From Lysinibacillus sp. B2A1 (GTDB lineage: Bacteria; Bacillota; Bacilli; Bacillales_A; Planococcaceae), in the NCBI GenBank assembly GCA_002973635.1, contig CP027224.1:4948001-5012000 (forward strand): DNA of 64,000 nt, read 5' to 3'. Under the pieces are notes generated by a model. That model was not told where the DNA came from. It saw nothing but the letters and a program-made list of their open reading frames with translations, and made no database searches. Shown here piece after piece: positions 28,146 to 38,252 of this stretch. How positions within the stretch are numbered: position 1 is the stretch's first letter; every line of letters begins with the position of its first letter. Position numbers and translations under genes: made by a program.

Positions 28146-28614
28146 CTTCCGCCACCCTTGCTAATTCCGAAATTCGTGCACGAAGTCCATCAGCTTCATC
28201 CATCACAAGCGCAGGAATCGTATGTACAGTTGCTGCTGTTGATATTGAAATATTACCTAAATTATATCTTTTTAATATTGGTCCTTGTGTTGTATCAACA
28301 TGCTGTACACGCACCATTGGAATAAGTGTACGTTTAACAACAAATAAACCGTGCTGTACTTCAATTTCATTCTCGCGTACTTCATAACGCCAACGTTCCC
28401 ATCTTATTTTTGGAAACAGGTAAACTGATAAAATAATACTAAGTAAGACTACTGCAGCTGCAATGAAATAAATAAATGATGGCCACTCAAAGTAATACGT
28501 GCAGAAGGAAACAATTATTGCCGCAATCAATAGCAATATTGTTTGTAATACACCATATAAACGCCACACGGTTAACCCTTTTCGGGAAATTTTATGAATT
28601 GGTTCTGCTCTCAA
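28135..28614 (-). CDS. Membrane protein with one bPH2 domain (YdbS-like)
   Basis: A 159-aa protein with two transmembrane helices (LQTILLLIAAIIVSFCTYYF and FIYFIAAAVVLLSIILSVYL) followed by one bPH2 domain (LIPMVRVQHVDTTQGPILKRYNLGNISISTAA). It pairs with the larger three-domain neighbour, overlapping it, and probably forms a complex with it. It lies downstream of the helicase gene across a terminator. Confidence 0.9.
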   Translation of the reverse strand: MRAEPIHKISRKGLTVWRLYGVLQTILLLIAAIIVSFCTYYFEWPSFIYFIAAAVVLLSIILSVYLFPKIRWERWRYEVRENEIEVQHGLFVVKRTLIPMVRVQHVDTTQGPILKRYNLGNISISTAATVHTIPALVMDEADGLRARISELARVAEDDV

Positions 28615-28686
28615 AGTTGCTCCCTCTCTTTCTTTAATTACGTATACGAGCTTAATGCTCCTTTTGTTTCAATATATTCGAAAAAA

Positions 28687-28715
28687 AACCTTACAGCCAC
28701 TTTGACTGTAAGGTT
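28687..28715 (-). terminator. Terminator of cshA
   Basis: AACCTTACAG / CTGTAAGGTT hairpin followed in the minus direction by eight T; 22 bp after the helicase stop. Confidence 0.9.
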
Positions 28716-28737
28716 CATGATAATAATAAAACAAAAT

Positions 28738-30267
28738 TTAATCTTCGTGACGACGCGGTGCACGTGAACGTCCTTGTCCACCTTCACGACGAGCACCACC
28801 TTCACGGCGTCCGCCGCCATCTCTACGACTTCCGCCGCCGCGGCGATCTCCGCTACGTCCGCTATCTCGACGTCCGTTAAAGCTACGGTTATTACGTCCA
28901 CGATCTCCGCCACGATTGCTAGAACTAGAAGAACGTTCACGACGCATTGGTAATGGTCGTTCTTCAGTAATAGTTACTGGTGTATCATCTGGCTCTTTTG
29001 TTAATGTACGAAGAGCAGCAGCAACTACATCAAGTGCATCATGGTTTTCAAGTAATTCTGCTGCAAATGTACGATAATCACCTAGATTGTTATTAGCGAT
29101 AAGACCTTCTAGAGTCTCTACTGCTAGGCGTTGTTGACCTTCAAGAGCTTCATCAGAAGTCGGTGGACGAAGTGGTGTCATACGTTTTTTCGTTGTTTCC
29201 TCTACAATACGTAAATAACCCATTTCACGAGGTGTTACAAATGTCACTGCAAGACCTGATTTACCTGCGCGACCTGTACGACCAATACGGTGAACATATG
29301 ACTCAGGATCTTGCGGAATATCAAAATTATAAACATGTGTTACACCAGAAATATCAAGTCCACGAGCAGCTACATCTGTCGCAACAAGAATATCAATTTT
29401 ATTTTCTTTAAATTGGCGTAATACCGAAATACGTTTTGCTTGGCTTAAATCACCATGAATACCTTCTGCAAGATAGCCACGAATTGATAATGCTTGTGCA
29501 AGCTCATCCACGCGACGTTTTGTACGTCCAAAGATGATAGCAAGTTCTGGTTGGTGAACGTTTAATAAACGAGATAAAACGTCGAACTTTTCGCGTTCAG
29601 CAGACTTCACAAAATATTGATCAATATTATCAACTGTTAATTCTTTTGCTTTAATTTTTACGATTTCTGGATCACGCATAAATGTTTCAGCAATTTTGCG
29701 AATAGCTGGTGGCATTGTTGCTGAGAACAGTAATGTTTGACGCTCAGAAGGCACGTTTTCTAAGATTGAATTAATATCATCGATAAAGCCCATGTTTAAC
29801 ATTTCATCTGCTTCATCTAGTACTAATGTTTGTACATCTTCTAATTTTAACGTACGACGATTAATATGATCAATAATACGTCCTGGCGTACCAACAATGA
29901 TTTGAGGTCTATTTTTCAGTGCACGAATTTGACGGCCAATTTCTTGCCCACCGTAAACTGATAATAATTTCACACGTTTATCATAACCAATTTTATAAAG
30001 CTCTTCTGATACTTGAATTGCTAATTCACGAGTTGGAGCAATTACTAATGCTTGGATATTTGGATTTTTTGGGTCAATTTTTTCGATAAGTGGAATCCCG
30101 AAAGCGGCAGTTTTACCAGTACCAGTTTGCGCTTGACCTAATACGTCGCGGCCTTCAATAGCAAAACGAATAGTACCTTCTTGGATTGGTGTTGCTTCTT
30201 CAAATCCCATACGCTTAACAGAGCGTAATGTTGATTCACTAATATTTAATTCTGAAAAATTTGTCAA
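28738..30267 (-). CDS. cshA: DEAD-box ATP-dependent RNA helicase CshA
   Basis: A cold-shock and RNA-degradosome-associated helicase. All motifs are present: the Q motif [17 protein letters not shown] (motif I), [15 protein letters not shown] (DEAD), [21 protein letters not shown] and HRIGRTGR. The C-terminal tail of about 80 residues is RGG/GR-rich ([30 protein letters not shown]) and should bind RNA. The start is the TTG at 30267, ten bases after GGAG, giving 509 aa; the ATG nine bases earlier is too close to the RBS. It keeps the ydbR position between murF and ydbS. Confidence 0.95.
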   Translation of the reverse strand: MTNFSELNISESTLRSVKRMGFEEATPIQEGTIRFAIEGRDVLGQAQTGTGKTAAFGIPLIEKIDPKNPNIQALVIAPTRELAIQVSEELYKIGYDKRVKLLSVYGGQEIGRQIRALKNRPQIIVGTPGRIIDHINRRTLKLEDVQTLVLDEADEMLNMGFIDDINSILENVPSERQTLLFSATMPPAIRKIAETFMRDPEIVKIKAKELTVDNIDQYFVKSAEREKFDVLSRLLNVHQPELAIIFGRTKRRVDELAQALSIRGYLAEGIHGDLSQAKRISVLRQFKENKIDILVATDVAARGLDISGVTHVYNFDIPQDPESYVHRIGRTGRAGKSGLAVTFVTPREMGYLRIVEETTKKRMTPLRPPTSDEALEGQQRLAVETLEGLIANNNLGDYRTFAAELLENHDALDVVAAALRTLTKEPDDTPVTITEERPLPMRRERSSSSSNRGGDRGRNNRSFNGRRDSGRSGDRRGGGSRRDGGGRREGGARREGGQGRSRAPRRHED

Positions 30268-30500
30268 ACTTCTCATTCTCCTTTTTTTGCTTTTAAGTTG
30301 ACAAATGGTTACATTTTCAGATGAAGTTGTCGGCAAATTCGAGCCTGTTATGTGGAACGTTTCCGTTACTTAAAAATTTCCTCTATATAATGTTCATATA
30401 GAGCTCTCTTATATGAAAAGGAAAGCCCGGTCTTTACCGAGCGGTTCGATTCTGTCGTAATAATCACTTTAGAATAAAACCGTTGTGTTCAAAAAAAAGT
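30268..30500. other. Leader region upstream of cshA
   Basis: About 230 bp without a gene. It contains short stems such as GCCCGGT-cttt-ACCGAGC near 30425-30442. A long leader would suit a cold-regulated helicase mRNA, but I see no defined riboswitch. Confidence 0.4.
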
Positions 30501-30524
30501 ACTCTTCAACCAAATATGAAGAGT
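30501..30524 (-). terminator. Terminator of the esterase gene
   Basis: ACTCTTC / GAAGAGT hairpin followed in the minus direction by a run of eight T. Confidence 0.85.
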
Positions 30525-30617
30525 CTTCGCACAAAATGTATCCATTGCTTACACTAGTCTAACATGGCTTTAAATCGTATGCAACGATAACGCATGAGTC
30601 GTAATAATCTGACTATT

Positions 30618-31310
30618 TCATTGTTCCTTTAAAAACGTCAAAACTTGAGAAAACCACTTAGCACAATCCTTGTCGAAACATATATGGTGCTTCCCACTAT
30701 CAGAAAAATACAAAGTTTTTTTGTTTGAGATTAGTTCATCATATAAGAATTGAGCTGTATGATAAGGCACTATACCATCTAATTTTCCTTGAACAATATA
30801 AACAGGAATTTCAATATCTTTATAGTATGGCTCGACCATTCTAACAAGCTTCATAAATTCTATTGTTGATGATAGAGGTACATTGTTAAACTTATGTCGA
30901 TATCGCATAAATAGCTCATTATTAGATAGATTGCGATGATACGCCTCCGTGGCAAGCATTTTAAAATCCTTAACCAATTGCTTTGGACTTACATATTTGG
31001 CAGCTGCGCTTAGTAACACAAGTTTTTTCACCTTATAGCGTTTAGCCAGGTATAGCGCAATAATACCACCCATTGAAAAACCAACTACTAGAACCTCGTC
31101 TACCTTCTTAGCCAGTGCACGAAAGGCGAGTTCAGCATCCATTAACCAATGCTTAGCAGTAAATCCTCGCATCTGTAATTCCTCACCGTGCCCTGATAAA
31201 GTAGGCTCTTCGATGAGCCAATCTGTATGAGCTCGTAAATAGGAAGTAAAGGGCTCTACCTCATAGGGACCTCCTGAAAATCCGTGTATACATAACACAC
31301 CTACTGACAT
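30618..31310 (-). CDS. Alpha/beta hydrolase, carboxylesterase (Est30/YvaK-like)
   Basis: A 230-aa monomeric esterase. The oxyanion region is IHGFSGGPYEV, the nucleophile is Ser79 in GFSMGG, the acid is Asp in VQGKLDGIVPY, and the base is His in DSGKHHICFD. This resembles the thermostable carboxylesterase family Est30 and probably acts on short acyl esters or monoglycerides. The start is ATG 31310 behind GAGGTG. The open frame extends upstream to 31424, but those residues are only a translation of repeat copy D, so they should not be included. Confidence 0.9.
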   Translation of the reverse strand: MSVGVLCIHGFSGGPYEVEPFTSYLRAHTDWLIEEPTLSGHGEELQMRGFTAKHWLMDAELAFRALAKKVDEVLVVGFSMGGIIALYLAKRYKVKKLVLLSAAAKYVSPKQLVKDFKMLATEAYHRNLSNNELFMRYRHKFNNVPLSSTIEFMKLVRMVEPYYKDIEIPVYIVQGKLDGIVPYHTAQFLYDELISNKKTLYFSDSGKHHICFDKDCAKWFSQVLTFLKEQ

Positions 31311-31329
31311 TACTTTCACCTCTATCAAT

Positions 31330-31548
31330 TTCGCCTTGGCGTAATTGCGTCCGGATTTTGAATTGTGCCTACACAATTCATTCCTTTGAAAATCCGTGAC
31401 ATCCGCCGGAGGCTTTATCTTCATTCAGTAGGTGTTACCTACTGAAAAGGAACCAATATCGCATTCATCTCACCACCTATATAGGTGGGAATCCTCTGTA
31501 TCTGCGGCTATGCTTTCGATACAAAAAACAATTGCTGAATGAAGATAA
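31330..31548 (+). repeat. Dispersed repeat family 1, copy D (complete)
   Basis: Module 1 (31330-31414): GAATTGTG-ccta-CACAATTC inside GGATTTT/AAAATCC arms, ending CATCCGCCGGAGGCTTTA. Module 2: terminal repeats TTATCTTCATTCAG (31415-31428) and CTGAATGAAGATAA (31535-31548) enclosing the perfect hairpin TTCAGTAGGT-gtt-ACCTACTGAA, the CCACCT-atat-AGGTGG hairpin and TGTATC-loop-GATACA. It is the cleanest copy, located 20 bp upstream of the esterase start. Confidence 0.92.
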
Positions 31549-31616
31549 CTGCATTGAAGCTTATTGAATGAAGAAATCGGTGAGAATATTGTCTCACCGA
31601 TTCGTTGTATCATTTA

Positions 31617-32981
31617 TCACGTAAAAGCATTTAAAATTGTTTCTAATTTCATTCCTCGAGAGCCTTTTAGTAAAACAATAGACTCTTTATTAGCTTGCTG
31701 TAGCTTTTCAATAATTGGGGCATAATCATCCTTTACATATAATAAATGCTCCGCATCAAATCGCTCTTTTAAAATATCATATAAATAAGCCATGCGTGGG
31801 CCAAACAAGCAAATATAGGAAATTTCCTGTGTATGAATATCCTCTGATAGATTCTCATGAAAGAGCTTTTCATTTGGTCCAAGTTCAAGCATATCACCTA
31901 ACACAAGCCACTTTTCTGAACGGATTGTTGAAGATGCGATAAATTGGATAGCCGACTTTACAGATGTTGGAGCAGCATTATAGGCATCATTTATAAATAA
32001 CGCCCCATTTATTCCCTGCACTTGCTGCATACGCATATCTGTAAGAGTCACTTGTTTTAAGGATGCACGTATTTGGTCATCGTTTAAACCTAGCTTTTGA
32101 GAAATTAACATGGCTGCTAGTGTGTTTTTCACCTGATGCTTTCCAAGAACTGAAATAAAGAAGTCCCCTTCAATCACTCCATGTGCTGTAAAGCTACTTC
32201 CATCCTTAGTTGCTTCGATATTTTTCGCATACAATAGGTTTTCTGACGTTAAGCCAAATGCCGTCGCATGAAGATTTTGCTCGTTTGCTACTAATTCTTT
32301 AAGCAACGGTTCATCTCCATCATAAAATAGTACGCCATTTGCCGACATTCCTTGAACGATTTCAAATTTTGCTTTTGCAATCCCTGCGCGTGAACCCAAG
32401 TCTTGCATATGAGCTTCTCCAATGTTTGTAATCACCGTAATATGTGGACGAGCGAGTTTCGTTAAAAATTCGATTTCCCCAAAGCCACTCATTCCCATTT
32501 CTAGTACAGCAACATCCGTATCCTCATCAAGCTGTAAAATTGTAATCGGAAGACCAAGCTGGTTATTAAAATTCCCAATTGTCTTTTGTACTTTAAAAAA
32601 CGGAGACAGCATTCCAGCTAAAATATCTTTCGTTGACGTTTTACCATTTGAACCAGTAATCCCAATAAAATTCCCCTTATGCTCACTTCTATAGGCATGC
32701 GCCATTTGCTGTAAGGCTATTTCTGGGTCATCTACAAATAATAAAGGTACATCTTGTGGTGGATTTGGTTCATCCTTCTGCCACAGGGAAGCGCCTGCTC
32801 CCTTTTCAAATGCCTGCTTAACAAATTTATGACCATTAGTCTGTTCGCCGCGAAATGGTACGAATAAATCTCCTTGCTGAATCGTTCGTGTATCAATCGA
32901 AATACCTGATACTTCTGTATCACCAAAAGCTGACACCTCATCATTTAACCATGCAGCTAATTGTTTTAATGTTTTTTTCAC
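31617..32981 (-). CDS. murF: UDP-MurNAc-tripeptide D-alanyl-D-alanine ligase MurF
   Basis: Adds D-Ala-D-Ala to the peptidoglycan precursor in the cytosol. It is a 454-aa Mur ligase: N-terminal substrate domain (SGISIDTRTIQQGDLFVPFRG), ATP-binding GITGSNGKTSTKDI (about residues 103-116), VLEMGMSGFGEIEFL, ITNIGEAHMQ, and the C-terminal domain with NDAYNAAPTSVKSAI and LVLGDMLELG. The start is a GTG at 32981. It is 11 bp downstream of ddl, which makes its substrate, and forms the ddl-murF operon. Confidence 0.96.
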   Translation of the reverse strand: MKKTLKQLAAWLNDEVSAFGDTEVSGISIDTRTIQQGDLFVPFRGEQTNGHKFVKQAFEKGAGASLWQKDEPNPPQDVPLLFVDDPEIALQQMAHAYRSEHKGNFIGITGSNGKTSTKDILAGMLSPFFKVQKTIGNFNNQLGLPITILQLDEDTDVAVLEMGMSGFGEIEFLTKLARPHITVITNIGEAHMQDLGSRAGIAKAKFEIVQGMSANGVLFYDGDEPLLKELVANEQNLHATAFGLTSENLLYAKNIEATKDGSSFTAHGVIEGDFFISVLGKHQVKNTLAAMLISQKLGLNDDQIRASLKQVTLTDMRMQQVQGINGALFINDAYNAAPTSVKSAIQFIASSTIRSEKWLVLGDMLELGPNEKLFHENLSEDIHTQEISYICLFGPRMAYLYDILKERFDAEHLLYVKDDYAPIIEKLQQANKESIVLLKGSRGMKLETILNAFT

Positions 32982-32992
32982 AATAATCCCAC

Positions 32993-34072
32993 TCAGTCTT
33001 TTTTATAGTGAAGCTGTTGTTTTTCTTTATAACGTTCGATTGCTAGTGTAATCAGACGATCAATAAGCACTGGGTAGCTTACATTTGTATGTTGCCAAAG
33101 TAGAGGATACATGCTGACAGGCGTAAAACCAGGCATTGTATTTACTTCATTCATATAAATATTGTTGTCGGCTGTCACAAAGAAATCTGCACGAACTAAT
33201 CCGCTTCCATCTATTGCTTTAAATGCACGCTTCGCTAGCTCCTGTAAGCTTGTTACTGTTTCAGCAGGTAGCTCTGCTGGAATAATAAGAGCTGTTGAGC
33301 CATCTTTATATTTTGAATGGTAATCGTAAAACTCAGTGACTGGTTTAATTTCTCCAGGTACAGAAACTTCTGGTGAGTCATTACCTAGCACTGCTAGTTC
33401 AATTTCACGGGCTACAACCCCTTGCTCAACAACAATTTTACGGTCATATTGCAGGGCTATGTCAATTGCAGTCACCAGTTCTTCACGATTAGTTGCTTTG
33501 CTAATTCCGACACTTGAACCCAAGTTTGCAGGTTTTACAAACATCGGCCATTTCAATTGTTCTTCACAACGAGCTAAAATCGTTTGCTTTTCGTTCACCC
33601 ACTCGCTACGTATGAAGTACGTATATGGTACTTGTGGTAAGCCAGCAATTTCAAATAACTGCTTCATGATTACTTTATCCATACCTGCTGAGGATGCTAA
33701 CACGCCATTTCCAACATACGGTAAATTCAGAACTTCAAGTAACCCTTGGACCGTGCCATCCTCACCATTTGTTCCATGTAACAACGGAAAAATAACATCA
33801 AACTGTGTAGCTTCCCCATTTTTATCGATTAAAAAATCCGTAATATTATTTTCTAGAATTGTGGTCTCATCACCAAATTGTAATTCTTCAATTGTACTTG
33901 CGGGTTTTTCTAGACGCTCACCTCGGCGCCATTCCCCCTCAGGTGTAATGAAAATCGGATATACTTCATACTCCTCGAAATTCAAAGCTCCAGTGACTGC
34001 ACGTGCCGTCGACAATGACACCTCATGCTCTGCTGACTTTCCGCCGTATAATAAACCGATTCTTTTTTTCAT
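32993..34072 (-). CDS. ddl: D-alanine-D-alanine ligase
   Basis: An ATP-grasp enzyme joining two D-Ala. N-domain MKKRIGLLYGGKSAEHEVSLSTA; LLHGTNGEDGTVQGLLEVLNLPYVGNGVLASSAGMDK; central ATP-grasp WPMFVKPANLGSSVGISKA; C-terminal GSGLVRADFFVTADNNIYMNEVNTMPGFTPVSMYP with the metal-binding Asp and Glu. The 359-aa length from ATG 34072 (GGAGGG RBS) is typical; the frame reaches 34138 without an RBS. The active-site tyrosine form (EFYDYHSKY) points to D-Ala-D-Ala rather than D-Ala-D-Lac specificity. Confidence 0.97.
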   Translation of the reverse strand: MKKRIGLLYGGKSAEHEVSLSTARAVTGALNFEEYEVYPIFITPEGEWRRGERLEKPASTIEELQFGDETTILENNITDFLIDKNGEATQFDVIFPLLHGTNGEDGTVQGLLEVLNLPYVGNGVLASSAGMDKVIMKQLFEIAGLPQVPYTYFIRSEWVNEKQTILARCEEQLKWPMFVKPANLGSSVGISKATNREELVTAIDIALQYDRKIVVEQGVVAREIELAVLGNDSPEVSVPGEIKPVTEFYDYHSKYKDGSTALIIPAELPAETVTSLQELAKRAFKAIDGSGLVRADFFVTADNNIYMNEVNTMPGFTPVSMYPLLWQHTNVSYPVLIDRLITLAIERYKEKQQLHYKKD

Positions 34073-34205
34073 TTTTGTGCCCTCCACATACTTCTTGAGT
34101 ACTATTAGTTTATCATGAAACGTCTTGACAAATGACATAAAAATCTCACCGTATTTTTGACGGTGAGATTTAAGTGTATATTCATTCTACGTGTAGAAAG
34201 AATCG

Positions 34206-34973
34206 CTAAATAATATAAATCAATTCATCGTGCTCATTTTTCAAAATTGTGTTTAAATCATCCCACACCTCATCTGGGAATGAATATTCAGATAGGTTTC
34301 GAATTTCAATACCATAGGCAAGTTTTGGTTTTTCAATTCGATACAGTGACAATAGTGCTCCATCTTTAGCAAAAGACCGGTAGGCACGTAGAAATTCAGG
34401 TGAAATAGAAGGAATACTTGATTTCACTTTCCTTCGCCAAAAGCCTGAGCTTCGTTCCTTTTCTCGAATTAAACTGTTAAATACATTAGCCATAAGTAAA
34501 TCCGAATCACTTAAATGACGAAAATAAATTTTAGTCATTTTCTCTAAGTCTGAGGAGTAGTAGACAAACCTATTTTGTAATTTATTAAAAAAAGGCGAAG
34601 TAATTGGCTCTTTTTTATGACTTATGTACAGCAATTCGCCTTGCTCCATTGGCGTTAATTGGTCTAGCCTCTTTTCATCCATAAAATCTACCCAGCATAA
34701 TTCCTTAGACTCCGCAGCTTTTTTTACAAACTGAGGTACTTCTTCGTCTGGTATATAATCAAACTGTGTATGCATATTAAATGAACCGTCTTCATAGGAA
34801 TGTTTTAATAACAGTAAGTGATGCAGTGGTTCAAGAGCAGCCACAAATTGCGAGAATTTCAGACCGCTAAAAATGACAAATTTATCGACATCATTCATAT
34901 GAACATAAATATGGTACATAAAATCCTCAGCTGACTTCAATTTTTTAGCCACAATCATCACCCCATTCTTCAC
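34206..34973 (-). CDS. Hypothetical protein, family not recognised
   Basis: An intact frame of up to 255 aa; a GTG at 34952 with GGGGTG upstream is an equally good start (MAKKLKSAEDFMY). It has no signal peptide or membrane segment. The sequence is rich in aromatic and charged residues (HIYVHMNDVDKFVIFSGLKFSQFVAAL near the N-terminus, DEVWDDLNTILKNEHDELIYII at the end) and looks like a soluble globular protein. I cannot place it in a family. It is divergent from rodA and co-oriented with ddl-murF, from which it is separated by a hairpin (ATCTCACCG/CGGTGAGAT near 34140-34170). Confidence 0.75.
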   Translation of the reverse strand: MKNGVMIVAKKLKSAEDFMYHIYVHMNDVDKFVIFSGLKFSQFVAALEPLHHLLLLKHSYEDGSFNMHTQFDYIPDEEVPQFVKKAAESKELCWVDFMDEKRLDQLTPMEQGELLYISHKKEPITSPFFNKLQNRFVYYSSDLEKMTKIYFRHLSDSDLLMANVFNSLIREKERSSGFWRRKVKSSIPSISPEFLRAYRSFAKDGALLSLYRIEKPKLAYGIEIRNLSEYSFPDEVWDDLNTILKNEHDELIYII

Positions 34974-35177
34974 TACATTATAAGACTAATCGTGAATTTT
35001 TTGAAACATTTTATGCTAAATATCGTCTTAACAATATTCACAGGCGTAAAAGTGTTTTTTACGTTATAATATGAATGTTAAACATGCTATTGCATGGATG
35101 TTCAACTACTCTTATGTGGTAAATGGCATAAAACCAGATTTACTCATAAAGAGATACTATTTTAATAGGTGGCTTGT

Positions 35178-36365
35178 ATGGAAAATAAACGAAATTTCGC
35201 GAATCGTTTTGATTGGACGCTCGCTTTTATACTTTTTACCTTCCTGGTCATTAGTTTGCTTGCCATTGCATCGGCACAAACATCCGGGCAGTATGGCATC
35301 AACTATGTTCCCAAACAGCTACAATGGTACATAATTGGTGCAGTAATCATTGGTATAGTTATGTTTTTTGAGCCTGATCAATATAAAAAAATGTCATGGT
35401 ATATGTATGGTGCAGGTATCGCTCTGTTAGTAATTCTTATTTTTATGCCTGAAGGTAAAGGACAAATAGGAGAGCGTGTGAATGGCGCAAAAAGCTGGTA
35501 TCATACTCCAATGGGGAATATGCAGCCCTCTGAATTTATGAAAACTTTTTACATTTTAGCACTTGCTCGTCTTATTAGTAAGCATCATGAAGTTTATTCA
35601 TTACGATCCTTAAAAACAGATTTTATATTATTAGCTAAAATCACTGCTACATTGATAGTTCCATTAGCACTTATTTGGGAGCAGCCTGACCTTGGATCAG
35701 CCCTTGTGTTCTTTGCCATTACAGCCGCGCTTATTATTGTCGCTGGTATATCATGGAAGATAATTTTACCAACCCTTTTTGGTGGAGCTGTCACTGGTGG
35801 TACACTTTTATGGATGGCCCTCTATATGCAGGATTTTTTAGAGAAAACATTCGGCTTTAAGACATACCAGTTTGCCCGAATCTATTCGTGGTTAGATCCC
35901 TATTCATATTCGTCAAGTGATGGCTATCATTTAATTACTTCCCTGAATGCTATTGGTTCTGGGGAAATTTTCGGTAAAGGTTTCAGAGGACGTGAGGTTT
36001 ACGTTGCAGAAAACCATACCGATTTCATATTCTCTGTTATTGGTGAGGAATGGGGTTTTGTTGGTGCTAGTTTTGTTATCTGTATTTTCTTCTTATTAAT
36101 TTATCATTTAACAAAAACGACATTATTATTAAAAGATCCATTTTCAACCTATGTGTGCGCTGGTATTATTGCCATGATAACGTTCCACGTATTCGAAAAC
36201 ATCGGCATGACAATTCAGTTATTACCGATAACAGGTATTCCTTTACCATTTATCAGTTATGGAGGCAGTTCATTAATGGGGAACGCCCTCGCTATCGGTC
36301 TTGTCTTTAGCATGCGCTTCCACTATCGTACCTACATGTTTACTACTCATGATGAAGACGATTGA
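35178..36365 (+). CDS. rodA: Rod-shape SEDS peptidoglycan polymerase RodA
   Basis: A SEDS glycosyltransferase that polymerises lipid II during cell elongation, with about ten membrane helices. Family motifs: WEQPDLGSALVFFAIT, IGSGEIFGKGFRG, NHTDFIFSVIGEEWGFVGASFVI, and the C-terminal TGIPLPFISYGGSSLMGNALAIGL. The start is ATG 35178 with AGGTGG upstream; the upstream GTG lies in the RBS. It is separated from the small downstream gene by a strong shared terminator. I favour RodA over FtsW because of the 395-aa size and the EMxP-like layout, but paralogues (YlaO/FtsW) are possible. Confidence 0.9.
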   Translation: MENKRNFANRFDWTLAFILFTFLVISLLAIASAQTSGQYGINYVPKQLQWYIIGAVIIGIVMFFEPDQYKKMSWYMYGAGIALLVILIFMPEGKGQIGERVNGAKSWYHTPMGNMQPSEFMKTFYILALARLISKHHEVYSLRSLKTDFILLAKITATLIVPLALIWEQPDLGSALVFFAITAALIIVAGISWKIILPTLFGGAVTGGTLLWMALYMQDFLEKTFGFKTYQFARIYSWLDPYSYSSSDGYHLITSLNAIGSGEIFGKGFRGREVYVAENHTDFIFSVIGEEWGFVGASFVICIFFLLIYHLTKTTLLLKDPFSTYVCAGIIAMITFHVFENIGMTIQLLPITGIPLPFISYGGSSLMGNALAIGLVFSMRFHYRTYMFTTHDEDD

Positions 36366-36382
36366 TTGGAACTTATTTAGAT

Positions 36383-36429
36383 AATGAAAATAGGTAGTCT
36401 CCGTTACAAAGAGACTACCTATTTTCATT
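36383..36429. terminator. Bidirectional terminator between rodA and the small ORF
   Basis: AATGAAAATAGGTAGTCTC / GAGACTACCTATTTTCATT: a perfect 19-bp stem with a 9-nt loop. It ends both rodA (+) and the convergent small ORF (-). Confidence 0.9.
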
Positions 36430-36437
36430 TGTACGAG

Positions 36438-36575
36438 TTAAGCTTGAACTTGCGGTGTTTGCGTTGGTGGTGTGAGCACTTTTAAAAGTTCAAGTCGAGA
36501 CTTTGTTACAGTGGCTGTTACACCCAACTTAGATAAATTCGAAACAATCTTTTTCAAATCTACTTCTTTTTTCAT
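36438..36575 (-). CDS. Small protein of 45 residues
   Basis: ATG 36575 is preceded by GAGGTGGAATGT. The product starts MKKEVDLKKIVSNLSKLG and ends QTPQVQA. It is basic and probably helical in the first 35 residues, with a Pro/Gln tail (TPPTQTPQVQA). RBS quality and the shared convergent terminator support a real gene. From memory it resembles the small Lmo0850-type proteins of Bacillota, but I am not sure. Function unknown. Confidence 0.65.
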   Translation of the reverse strand: MKKEVDLKKIVSNLSKLGVTATVTKSRLELLKVLTPPTQTPQVQA

Positions 36576-37091
36576 ACATTCCACCTCAATCTTTCCTCGA
36601 ATTAATATAACGTTTTATTTCCAAAAAAGTTTCATTTTTCTTTCTACGTGTATGATGTCCGACGAGTATATCACTTCTTATCATACCACTTAACTCATCT
36701 TTAAAATTTTTCATTTTTGTTACAATGTAAATTTTTACTTCACTACACTAATACCACCAATTTCAAAAAAATAAAACTTGCACTTCATATACCCTATAGT
36801 AGTATACCCCAAATTTAAATCCCTATACCATATGAAAATCGATATAAAAACTTAGACACATGCATGTAATTAACTTAATACAGCTCATGTTATTTTTAAC
36901 ATTATAAGCTCCCTTGTTAACCATTTCTATTTTTTTACTGTAAATAAGTTCAATTAATTTTCTACATATTTTGAGAGAAAAAGATTTTTACTGCGCTTCT
37001 TCCAATGTTCTATCTTCCGTTTTCTTGTAATAACAAGTTCAAGAGAGGTAGAATATACATACTGAAATATTGTATGAAAGCAGGGAACTGT
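36576..37091. other. AT-rich intergenic region
   Basis: About 500 bp with no supported gene. The MFS frame downstream stays open to 37005, but no RBS supports that start, so the part up to 37091 is taken as leader. Confidence 0.5.
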
Positions 37092-38252
37092 ATGAAAAAG
37101 GCAATTTTATTATTAATGTCTGTTCAATTCCTCGTATATCTAGGATTTGGGATTATAATTCCAGTCTTACCAGAGGTTATTGTTCAGCACAATTGGGATG
37201 ATCTACATGTGGGCGGCTTATTAACTGTGTACTCCCTTGCGAGTTTCTTTACTGCACCACTTTGGGGTATTCTATCTGATAAGGTAGGACGTAAACAGCT
37301 TATTTTAATGGGTCTAGTTGGTTTTAGTTTAAGCTTTGTTATTTTCTCTTTATTTATAGATAATCTAGTAATTTTATATGTCTCACGTGTTGTGGGCGGT
37401 TTATTCTCAGGTGCACTTTATACAGCGGTAACTGGCTTCGTTGGCGATATGTCAAGTGAGGAAGACCGCAATAAATACATGGGTCTAATGGGCATGTCCA
37501 TCGGGCTTGGCTTTATTTTTGGTCCAGCAATCGGTGGTATGCTAGGTCATTATAGTCTACAATTACCCTTTATTAGTTCAGCACTATTAATTGCACTATT
37601 ATTTATTTATGCAAGTTTCGTCTTAAAAGAACCTGAAAAACGAAAAGATACAAATAAACGTGCCATTGTGCCAAAAGGTGCTGGTAAAATGCTGCAATAT
37701 CGAGTGCGTTATTTGTTTATGTTCTCCTTTTTAGTGACTTTTATGCTGGCAGGAGTAGAGGCAACTTTCCAGCTGTTTCAAATCGATCGCATTCAAATTA
37801 CCCCATTACAAATTGGTTATTTATTTATGTTTAGTGGTTTTGTAGATGCAGCCATCCAAGGCGGGGTTGTAAGAAGAATTAAAAATGGACATGAGACAGC
37901 CTGGTTAATAGGTGCTCAAATCATAACAGCTATTGGTATGCTTTTATTCACTTTAACAGCTAACTTATTTATAGCTGGTCTTGCACTTTGTGTCTTTACT
38001 GCGGGTAATGCACTTGCAAGAACTTGTGTTGTATCACTGTCATCGAAAGAATCAGGAGGCCAGTATGGAACTGCTGCAGGCCTTTCCTATTCAATGGATA
38101 ATCTAGGGCGCATTCTAGGTCCCTTATTCTTCACTTGGTTATTTACAGTACAATCGAGCCTTGGTTATTATATCTCCGCAGCAATAGCTGTAGTTTCGAT
38201 AAGTATCATATTCATCTATAAAGCCTCAAATAAATCTTTACGACTTGAATAA
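37092..38252 (+). CDS. MFS efflux transporter, tetracycline/multidrug type
   Basis: A 386-aa, 12-helix major facilitator. Between helices 2 and 3 is WGILSDKVGRKQLILMG, the DHA1 motif A (GxLSDxxGRK). Helix 5 has IGLGFIFGPAIGG (motif C, typical of drug antiporters). The start is ATG 37092 (MKKAILLLMSVQFLVYLGFG) behind AGGGA. Related to the NorA/Bmr/TetA group; the substrate is unknown. It is monocistronic. Confidence 0.88.
   Translation: MKKAILLLMSVQFLVYLGFGIIIPVLPEVIVQHNWDDLHVGGLLTVYSLASFFTAPLWGILSDKVGRKQLILMGLVGFSLSFVIFSLFIDNLVILYVSRVVGGLFSGALYTAVTGFVGDMSSEEDRNKYMGLMGMSIGLGFIFGPAIGGMLGHYSLQLPFISSALLIALLFIYASFVLKEPEKRKDTNKRAIVPKGAGKMLQYRVRYLFMFSFLVTFMLAGVEATFQLFQIDRIQITPLQIGYLFMFSGFVDAAIQGGVVRRIKNGHETAWLIGAQIITAIGMLLFTLTANLFIAGLALCVFTAGNALARTCVVSLSSKESGGQYGTAAGLSYSMDNLGRILGPLFFTWLFTVQSSLGYYISAAIAVVSISIIFIYKASNKSLRLE

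Noticed and set aside
31311..31424. N-terminal extension of the esterase
   Set aside because: Those codons are a read-through of repeat copy D; ATG 31310 has the RBS and gives the family's normal start.
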